64,000 bases of DNA from Erythrobacter ramosus (GTDB taxonomy: Bacteria > Pseudomonadota > Alphaproteobacteria > Sphingomonadales > Sphingomonadaceae). The stretch is taken from positions 310,001 through 374,000 of the forward strand of contig NZ_WTYB01000002.1 in assembly GCF_009828055.1 (NCBI RefSeq), given 5' to 3'. Every line of letters begins with the position of its first letter. The first letter of the stretch is position 1. A program made the translations under genes and the position numbers. The notes beneath the pieces are model-generated. The model saw only the letters and a list, made by a program, of their open reading frames with translations. It made no database searches and was not told the origin of the DNA. Positions 57,957-64,000 of the stretch are shown one piece after another.

Positions 57957-59519
57957 ATGAGCACTTCGGATGGGGCAAAGGGTCATGCGGCTATCGCGGC
58001 AGCATGGACGCAGCTGAAGGCTCTGCCACAGCCCAAGCTCGCCGACCTGTTCGCCGCGGATCCCGATCGGCCCGCCAGCCTGACTCGGCGGATCGCCTGG
58101 CCAGTGGAGCCCGGCAGCGCCGGCGAGGCCGGGATGCGGATCGATTTTTCGAAAACCCATCTGAACGATGACGCGCTCACCGCCTTCGAAGCGCTGGCCG
58201 AAGCGGCAGGCTTTGATGCGGCGCGTGAGGCGCTGTTTGGCGGCGGGATCATCAACGTCACCGAAGGCCGCGCTGCGACCCACGGCGCGCTGCGCGGCAG
58301 CGGCACGCCCGCGCAGGTCGATGAGGCCGAGGCGCTGCTCACCCGCATGAGCCTACTGGTCGAAGCGATCCACGAAGGCGCGCTGGGCGAAATCAAGCAT
58401 TGCATCGCCATCGGCATCGGCGGATCGGCGCTGGGCCCGGCGCTCGCGATTGATGCGCTGACCCGCGATCTGGCGCTGGTCGATGTGCACGTGGTCTCGA
58501 ACATTGACGGACTGGCGCTGGAACAGGCGTTCCGGGCCTGCGATCCGGAGACGACTCTGATTGCGGTCGCCTCCAAGACCTTCACCACCATTGAGACCAT
58601 GACCAATGCCGAAAGCGCGCTGAAGTGGTTGGCCGAAAACGGTGTGGATGATCCGGGCGGCCGGGTGATCGCGCTCACCGCGTCGCCGGAAAAGGCCGTC
58701 GAGTGGGGCGTGGACGAAACCCGCGTGCTACCCTTCATCGAGAGCGTGGGAGGGCGCTATTCGCTGTTCTCCTCGATTGGGTTCCCGGTTGCGCTCGCCA
58801 TCGGCATGGAGGAATTCCGCGCGATGCTGGCGGGCGCCAAGGCGGTGGATGATCACTTCCGCGCGGAGGAAGGTCGGGCCAATGCGCCGCTGCTGGCTGC
58901 GTTTGCGGACCAATATTACACCCGCCTGCGCGGTTGCCAGACCCGCGCCGTGTTCGCTTATGACGAGCGGCTCGCGCTGCTGCCCGATTACCTCCAGCAG
59001 CTCGAGATGGAATCGAACGGCAAGAGCGTGAAGACCGATGGCTCCCCGGTTGACGGGCCGACGGCAGCGATCACCTGGGGCGGGGTGGGGACCGACGCGC
59101 AGCACGCGGTGTTCCAGCTGCTGCATCAGGGCACGCATCTGATCCCGGTCGATTTCCTCGTCAGTATTGGGCCCGGCGACCAGCTTGATCCGGCGCATCA
59201 CCGTATCCTGCTGATGAACTGTCTCGCACAGGGGGCCGCGCTGATGGCGGGCAAGCCGGCTGATGATCCGGCGCGGGCCTATCCGGGCGACCGGCCCTCG
59301 ACCACCTTCCTGATCGACGATTGCGATGCGGCTGCATTGGGCGCGCTGATCGCCTTTCACGAACACCGCACCTTTGCCAATGCGGTGCTGATGGGGATCA
59401 ACCCCTTCGACCAGTTCGGGGTGGAGCTGGGCAAGGCGATCGCGAAGCAAATCGAAAGCGGGGAGGGCGAGTTCGATGCCAGCACGCGAGCTTTGCTGGC
59501 AGCAGCGGGGCTGGGGTAA
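57957..59519 (+). CDS. pgi: Glucose-6-phosphate isomerase
   Basis: 520 residues from the ATG at 57957. Landmarks: GIGGSALGPALA, SKTFTTIETMTN, the first signature near GGRYSLFSSIGFP, HQGTHLIPVDF and the C-terminal FDQFGVELGK. Catalytic Glu lies in the GMEEF region and the Lys in the final signature. Interconverts glucose-6-P and fructose-6-P. A REP pair follows its stop. Confidence 0.95.
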   Translation: MSTSDGAKGHAAIAAAWTQLKALPQPKLADLFAADPDRPASLTRRIAWPVEPGSAGEAGMRIDFSKTHLNDDALTAFEALAEAAGFDAAREALFGGGIINVTEGRAATHGALRGSGTPAQVDEAEALLTRMSLLVEAIHEGALGEIKHCIAIGIGGSALGPALAIDALTRDLALVDVHVVSNIDGLALEQAFRACDPETTLIAVASKTFTTIETMTNAESALKWLAENGVDDPGGRVIALTASPEKAVEWGVDETRVLPFIESVGGRYSLFSSIGFPVALAIGMEEFRAMLAGAKAVDDHFRAEEGRANAPLLAAFADQYYTRLRGCQTRAVFAYDERLALLPDYLQQLEMESNGKSVKTDGSPVDGPTAAITWGGVGTDAQHAVFQLLHQGTHLIPVDFLVSIGPGDQLDPAHHRILLMNCLAQGAALMAGKPADDPARAYPGDRPSTTFLIDDCDAAALGALIAFHEHRTFANAVLMGINPFDQFGVELGKAIAKQIESGEGEFDASTRALLAAAGLG

Positions 59520-59891
59520 ACCCCCACACGATCTGTCGCCCCGTGCTTGACACGGGGTTAGGCTTTTTGCGGCCCCGACTGCACTTGCCAAAGGCAGCCA
59601 AGCCCCGTGTCAAGCACGGGGTGACGATGATTAGCGGCCTGGGGGCATCTCGTAATCGTTTGACTTTTGCGCCCCGCGCGCCCACATGGCCTCCATCGAA
59701 GCGCGCTAGCCATGCGTGAAGCGGCGGAAATCTGAAAACATCCGCCCCGGCCGCACTTCGGTTCTACCTCCAAGACTTCCCTTTTCACGCGGGCGGTTTC
59801 AACCCCCGCGCCGCGCGTGGCGTGCCCGTTGACGATTTGCGTCAGGGGTGGCCCAGCGCGCGTCGCAGATTGTTTGCGAGTTTTTTTCCAT
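59520..59891. other. 372-bp gap: REP element and long helicase leader
   Basis: The left part holds the family-A repeat 59534-59626. The remaining ~265 bp before the helicase start contain no convincing gene. The last bases before the ATG are TTTTTTTCCAT-like, with no strong ribosome site. The distance suggests a long 5' leader, as in cold-regulated DEAD-box helicase genes, but no known riboregulator was recognised. Confidence 0.55.
59534..59626. repeat. REP-like element, family A, inverted pair without a gene
   Basis: The left unit (59534-59564) has CCCCGTGCTTGACACGGGG and then TTAGGCTTTTTG. The right unit (59596-59626) is the inverted AGCCAAGCCCCGTG form. The same unit pair that frames the GIY-YIG gene is here separated by only 31 bp. 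The left hairpin plus TTTTT could also end pgi transcription. Confidence 0.8.
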
Positions 59892-61421
59892 ATGACTACT
59901 TTTGCTGACCTCGGGCTGTCGCAGCCCGTGCTCCAGGCTCTTGACCTCAAGGGCTACACCGTGCCGACCCCGATCCAGGAACAGGCCATCCCCGCCGTGC
60001 TGAAGGGCCGCGACCTGCTCGGCATCGCGCAGACCGGCACCGGCAAGACCGCGGCCTTTATGCTCCCCAGCATTGATCGCCTGCGCGAAGCCGACAAGCA
60101 GATCCCGTTCAAGTCCTGCCGGATGCTGGTGCTGGCCCCGACCCGCGAGCTCGCGGTGCAGATTGCCGACAGCGCCCGTGATTACGGCGCGCTCGCCGGA
60201 CTCAAGGTGCAATGCATCGTTGGCGGCACCAGCGTGAGCAAGGATCGCAACAAGCTGCACCGCGGCGCAGACATTCTGGTGGCAACGCCGGGCCGTCTGC
60301 TCGATCTGATCGACCAGAAGGCGCTCAACCTTGCCGGTATCGAAATTCTGGTGCTCGACGAAGCCGACCAGATGCTCGACCTCGGCTTCATCCACGCGCT
60401 GCGCAAGATCCGCGAACTGGCCCCCAAGGATCGCCAGACGCTGTTCTTCAGCGCGACCATGCCGAAGGCGATCAAGGAGCTGGTGAGCGGCTTCTGCAAC
60501 AACCCTGTGCAGGTTTCGGTCACGCCGGAAAGCACGACCGCCGAACGCATCGACCAGTACCTCTTCATGGTCCAGCAGGACGAGAAGCTGGCCCTGCTCG
60601 AAATGATCCTCAAGGGCCGTCACACCGTGCCCGGTACGGTTGAGCGCGTGCTGATCTTCACCCGTACCAAGCATGGCGCGGACCGGGTGGTGAAGAAGCT
60701 GGAACAGGCAGGCATCCCCGCCAACGCGATCCACGGCAATAAGTCGCAGCCGCAGCGCCAGCGCGCGCTCGACGAGTTCCGCAAGGCCCGCGTGCCGGTG
60801 CTGATCGCGACCGATGTGGCCGCGCGCGGGATCGACATTCCGGGCGTCAGCCACGTGATCAATTACGAGCTGCCCAACGTGCCTGAGCAATACGTGCACC
60901 GTATTGGCCGCACCGCGCGTGCGGGCAAGAGCGGGATCGCGATTGCCTTCTGTGCCGAGGACGAACGCGCATACCTCAAGGATATCCGCAAGGTGACCGG
61001 CGCTGAGCTTGACCGTCTTCCGCTGCCGGACAATTTCCGCGCCGTGGTGGAAGGCGAAGGCCCGACCAAGCCGGCCGCTCGCACGCCGATGAAGCGCGTC
61101 AGCCCGCGCCCGCTCGGCCAGCGTCCTCAGGGTGACCGCAAGCCGCAAGGTGATCGTCGCCCCGATGGCGAGCGTCGTCCGCAGCAGGGCGAACAGCGCC
61201 GCGCAGAGGGTGATCGCAAGCCGCAGGGCGAGCGTCGTCCTGAGGGTGATCGTCGTGCCTTCGGCACTAAGCCCGGCGGCAACGGCGGCGGCCAGCGTCA
61301 CCCCGGTGGCGGCGGGCGTCCCGCTGGTAACGGCGGCGGCAATGGCGGTGGGAACCGCGGCCGTGGTCGTCCCGGCGGCGGCGGCGGCGGCGGCGGTCGT
61401 CCCCGCGCAGCCAGCGTCTAA
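59892..61421 (+). CDS. DEAD-box ATP-dependent RNA helicase (RhlE-like) with glycine/arginine-rich tail
   Basis: 509 residues from the ATG at 59892. Q motif GYTVPTPIQEQAIP, motif I AQTGTGKT (46-53), Ia PTRELA, II D156-E-A-D159, III SAT, and HRIGRTARAG (VI). After about residue 395 a tail of repeated basic blocks (QGDRKPQGDRR...) turns into Gly/Arg-rich GGGGRPAGNGGG. Such tails bind RNA and favour condensates. It probably remodels ribosome precursors or mRNA. Confidence 0.92.
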   Translation: MTTFADLGLSQPVLQALDLKGYTVPTPIQEQAIPAVLKGRDLLGIAQTGTGKTAAFMLPSIDRLREADKQIPFKSCRMLVLAPTRELAVQIADSARDYGALAGLKVQCIVGGTSVSKDRNKLHRGADILVATPGRLLDLIDQKALNLAGIEILVLDEADQMLDLGFIHALRKIRELAPKDRQTLFFSATMPKAIKELVSGFCNNPVQVSVTPESTTAERIDQYLFMVQQDEKLALLEMILKGRHTVPGTVERVLIFTRTKHGADRVVKKLEQAGIPANAIHGNKSQPQRQRALDEFRKARVPVLIATDVAARGIDIPGVSHVINYELPNVPEQYVHRIGRTARAGKSGIAIAFCAEDERAYLKDIRKVTGAELDRLPLPDNFRAVVEGEGPTKPAARTPMKRVSPRPLGQRPQGDRKPQGDRRPDGERRPQQGEQRRAEGDRKPQGERRPEGDRRAFGTKPGGNGGGQRHPGGGGRPAGNGGGNGGGNRGRGRPGGGGGGGGRPRAASV

Positions 61422-61434
61422 CAATTAGAATAAG

Positions 61435-61466
61435 AAGGGCGGGAGCGGCAAACTCCCGCCCTTTCC
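61435..61466 (+). terminator. Rho-independent terminator after the helicase gene
   Basis: AAGGGCGGGAG (61435-61445) pairs perfectly with CTCCCGCCCTT (61453-61463) across a 7-base loop, followed by a short T-rich run. It lies 14 bp after the helicase stop. Confidence 0.75.
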
Positions 61467-61551
61467 TTATCTGAATCCGGCATTTCACCTTCGCATGGTT
61501 GCCGCTCCGCCCCTGTGACGCCATATGCGTGTCCGCGACGATGGGAGCAGC

Positions 61552-62907
61552 ATGATGACGGGCGAATACGACTTTGATCTCTTCACCATCGGCGCAGGTT
61601 CGGGCGGGGTACGCGCCAGCCGTGTTGCCGCAGCCCACGGCGCCAAAGTGGCCGTTGCCGAGGAATACCGCGTCGGCGGCACCTGCGTGATCCGTGGGTG
61701 CGTCCCCAAGAAGATGCTCGTCTACGGCGCGCATTTCGCCGAGGATCTCGAAGACGCGCAGGCCTTTGGCTGGACCATCCAAGGTAAGAGCTTCGACTGG
61801 ATCAAGCTGCGTGATAATGTCCAGCAGGATGTGACCCGGCTGGAAGGCCTCTATGGGCAGACCTTGTCGAACCACAACGTCACCATCTTCAACGAACGTG
61901 CTACGATCACCGGCGATCACCAGATCACGCTGGCGAGCGGCAAGGTCGTCACTGCCAAGCACATCCTCGTCGCCACCGGCGCGCGCCCGGCTATCCCCGA
62001 TTTTCCGGGCAACGAGCACGTCATCACCTCGAACGAAGCGTTTCATCTCGACGCCATTCCGCGCCGCATCCTGATTGCGGGGGGCGGCTATATCGCCAAC
62101 GAGTTTGCTGGGATCTTCAACGAATTCGGCAGCAAGGTGACAATCGCCAATCGCTCGGACACGATCCTGCGCAGCTATGATGCGGCACTGCGGGACCGGC
62201 TGCTGCAAATCTCTATGGTGAAGGGCATCGAGTTCTGTTTCCACGCCGAGTTCGAGCAGGTGGAAAAGCAAGATGATGGCACTCTGCTGGTCAAGCTGAC
62301 GGGCCAGGACCCGCGCGAATTCGATGTCGTGATGGTCGCCACTGGCCGCGTGCCGAATGTCGAAGGCCTCGGGCTGGAGACCATCGGGGTCGAAGTTGGC
62401 AGCAAGGGTGAAATCATCGTCGATGCCTTCAGCAAGACCAATGTCGACTATGTTTATGCCGTGGGCGATGTGACCGACCGGGTGCAGTTGACCCCTGTGG
62501 CGATCCGCGAAGGGCAGGCGTTTGCTGACTCTGTGTTCGGCGGGGTCGAGCCTTACGCGGTCGATCATTCCTGCGTGCCCAGCGCGGTGTTCAGCCACCC
62601 GCCGATCGCCGCCGTCGGCATGACCGAGAGCGAGGCGCGCAATCAGCTCGGCAATATCAAGGTCTTTCAGTCCGACTTCCGGCCGATGAAGAACGTCGTG
62701 GCGGGGCGCAACGAACGCAGCCTTTACAAGATGATCGTCGATGCCGCGAATGACCGGATCGTTGGCATTCACATGATCGGCCCTGACGCGCCCGAGATCA
62801 TGCAAGCGGCCGCGATTGCGGTGAAGGCGGGACTGACCAAGGCAGATTTCGACGCCACAGTCGCGATCCACCCGACGATGGCGGAAGAGCTGGTGCTGTT
62901 CAAATAG
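61552..62907 (+). CDS. gor: Glutathione-disulfide reductase
   Basis: 451 residues from the ATG at 61552 or, equally, 61555; GGGAG lies just upstream. FAD site TIGAGSGGVRA, redox pair C45 and C50 in GGTCVIRGCVPKK, NADPH site GGGYIANEFAG and the C-terminal His-Glu dyad in HPTMAEEL. It regenerates glutathione with NADPH. The segment before the second Cys (VIRG) is that of the alphaproteobacterial group rather than the E. coli VNVG. Confidence 0.93.
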   Translation: MMTGEYDFDLFTIGAGSGGVRASRVAAAHGAKVAVAEEYRVGGTCVIRGCVPKKMLVYGAHFAEDLEDAQAFGWTIQGKSFDWIKLRDNVQQDVTRLEGLYGQTLSNHNVTIFNERATITGDHQITLASGKVVTAKHILVATGARPAIPDFPGNEHVITSNEAFHLDAIPRRILIAGGGYIANEFAGIFNEFGSKVTIANRSDTILRSYDAALRDRLLQISMVKGIEFCFHAEFEQVEKQDDGTLLVKLTGQDPREFDVVMVATGRVPNVEGLGLETIGVEVGSKGEIIVDAFSKTNVDYVYAVGDVTDRVQLTPVAIREGQAFADSVFGGVEPYAVDHSCVPSAVFSHPPIAAVGMTESEARNQLGNIKVFQSDFRPMKNVVAGRNERSLYKMIVDAANDRIVGIHMIGPDAPEIMQAAAIAVKAGLTKADFDATVAIHPTMAEELVLFK

Positions 62908-62966
62908 GCTGCGTGCCGCTGTCGTGCTGCTAAGGTGCGATGACACTCAAACAGGGGAAGCGCAGC

Positions 62967-63992
62967 ATGGCCGATACCATCCTTGTGACCGGCGGCACCG
63001 GCTATATCGCGGGCGAGCTCATCGATCAGGCGTTGGCGGCGGGCAAGGCGGTGCACACCACCGTGCGCAATGCCGCCAAAAGCGAACCGCGCCTGCGTGC
63101 CCGCTGGCCCGAGGCAGGCGAGCGGTTGCGAGTGTTTCAGGCCGATCTGGAGCATGACGCGGGCTGGGCCGAGGCCTGCGCGGGCTGCGACGGGGTGGCC
63201 CATGTCGCCTCGCCTTTCCCGCTCGCGGTGCCGAAACACGCCGATGAGCTGGTGATCCCGGCGCGCGAAGGGGCCTTGCGGGCGCTGCGCTTTGCCCATG
63301 CGGCGGGGGCGGGACGCTTCGTCCTGACCAGTTCGGCGGCCGCGATTGCCTATGGCCACGGCCCCGGCAAGGATCGCTTTGACGAGCGGGACTGGACCGT
63401 GCTCGAAAATCCGGCCGTGCCGCCTTACCACCGCTCCAAGACCGTGGCCGAAAAAGCCGCGCGCGAATGGGTTGCAGCGAATGCGCCCGCTATGGCGTTC
63501 TGCTCAGTCAATCCGGTCGCGGTGCTGGGGCCGGTGGTGAATGACGATCTGTCGACCTCGATCGAGCTGGTGCGCAAGCTGCTGACTGGCGAGATCCCGG
63601 CGCTGCCCGCGGTCGGCTTCGGCATTATCGACGTGCGCGATGTGGCCCGCGCCCATCTGCTGGCGCTCGATGCGCCTGCTGAAACCGTGCGCGGCGAGCG
63701 CTTTCCGGTGCAGGACCGCTTTGTGTGGATGACCGAGATTGCGCAAGTGCTGCGAAACCGCACGCCTGAGCTTGCGCGCAAGGTGCCGACCCGCAAACTG
63801 CCCGACTTCGTCGTCACCCTGCTAGCGCCGATGATGGCCGAGATGAAGCAGGTGAAAGCAGAACTCGGCCGTACCCGCGATGTCTCGGGCGAGCACACGC
63901 GGCGCGTGCTGGGCATGGATTTTATCGCTGCCGAAGACAGTATCGAGGCGACCGCGCGCAGTCTGGTCGACCAGGGAATCGTGCGGGTCTAG
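62967..63992 (+). CDS. NAD(P)-dependent oxidoreductase, extended SDR (dihydroflavonol-4-reductase-like)
   Basis: 341 residues from the ATG at 62967, with AGGGGAAG upstream. N-terminal nucleotide motif TGGTGYIAGEL (8-18) and the catalytic Y154-H-R-S-K158, with the Ser/Thr in VLTSSAAAI. The family reduces ketones or aldehydes. The substrate cannot be told. The gene ends 8 bp before the window end. Confidence 0.88.
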   Translation: MADTILVTGGTGYIAGELIDQALAAGKAVHTTVRNAAKSEPRLRARWPEAGERLRVFQADLEHDAGWAEACAGCDGVAHVASPFPLAVPKHADELVIPAREGALRALRFAHAAGAGRFVLTSSAAAIAYGHGPGKDRFDERDWTVLENPAVPPYHRSKTVAEKAAREWVAANAPAMAFCSVNPVAVLGPVVNDDLSTSIELVRKLLTGEIPALPAVGFGIIDVRDVARAHLLALDAPAETVRGERFPVQDRFVWMTEIAQVLRNRTPELARKVPTRKLPDFVVTLLAPMMAEMKQVKAELGRTRDVSGEHTRRVLGMDFIAAEDSIEATARSLVDQGIVRV

Positions 63993-64000
63993 GCGCCGAG

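Noticed and set aside
59799..61424. 541-codon frame antisense to the helicase gene
   Set aside because: Starts as an Ala/Thr-rich mirror of the Gly/Arg tail; no ribosome site, no family.

Overview
The window is GC-rich chromosomal DNA from an alphaproteobacterium. The gene set points to the order Sphingomonadales, most likely the Erythrobacteraceae: a C4-type 5-aminolevulinate synthase, a large TonB-dependent receptor, exosortase-A-associated polysaccharide genes, a DUF6481-type protein, btaA/btaB betaine-lipid genes, and REP-like palindromes of several families. This placement is inference from gene content. The window is densely coded, and its edges cut the first gene only.

Region 1 (2-15403) is the most unusual part. 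It looks like one peptide-acquisition and peptide-breakdown system. An N-acyl-D-amino-acid-deacylase-like amidohydrolase (5' end outside the window) overlaps a Tat-exported serine hydrolase. Next come a TetR regulator and a small NTF2-like protein on the minus strand, then a D-aminopeptidase of the DppA/M55 family. An eight-gene, translationally coupled operon follows: CPBP intramembrane protease, two DppB/C-type permeases, two DppD/F-type ATPases, a cytosolic serine hydrolase, a lipoprotein peptide-binding protein and prolyl aminopeptidase. A convergent TonB-dependent receptor closes the region. The same palindrome (core TAATC-N-GATTA) lies in the promoter regions of the NTF2-like/M55 divergent pair, the ABC operon and the receptor, so I infer one TetR-controlled regulon. 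The enzyme classes recall the microcystin-degrading mlr system of sphingomonads.

Region 2 (15777-28724) holds housekeeping and lipid genes: DUF6481, a RoxA-type ribosomal oxygenase, RluE, a transglutaminase-like protein, an acyl-lipid desaturase, a HerA-like ATPase, btaB-btaA (betaine lipid DGTS), a serine/threonine dehydratase, and the carboxyspermidine dehydrogenase and decarboxylase genes. A GxxExxY gene bounded by short inverted repeats sits between the last two. Region 3 (28792-36750) has LemA, an ornithine/lysine decarboxylase that completes the polyamine set, thiolase and MaoC hydratase, and a fragment of an exosortase-A polysaccharide locus.

Region 4 (37027-49240) has gltB/gltD, two exported proteins of unknown role (one preceded by a perfect 17-bp inverted repeat at its ribosome-binding site), a nitroreductase, hemA, murI and plsY. 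Region 5 (49341-64000) has dprA, topA, a receiver-domain protein, a GIY-YIG nuclease gene framed by near-identical 33-bp inverted REP copies, a low-GC HEPN-like gene downstream of era, lepB-rnc-era, pgi, an RhlE-type helicase, glutathione reductase and an SDR-type reductase.

No rRNA, tRNA, CRISPR array, prophage or insertion sequence was found. Motif calls, start choices and repeats were read by eye from the sequence. Family names rest on remembered family signatures and were not checked against a database.
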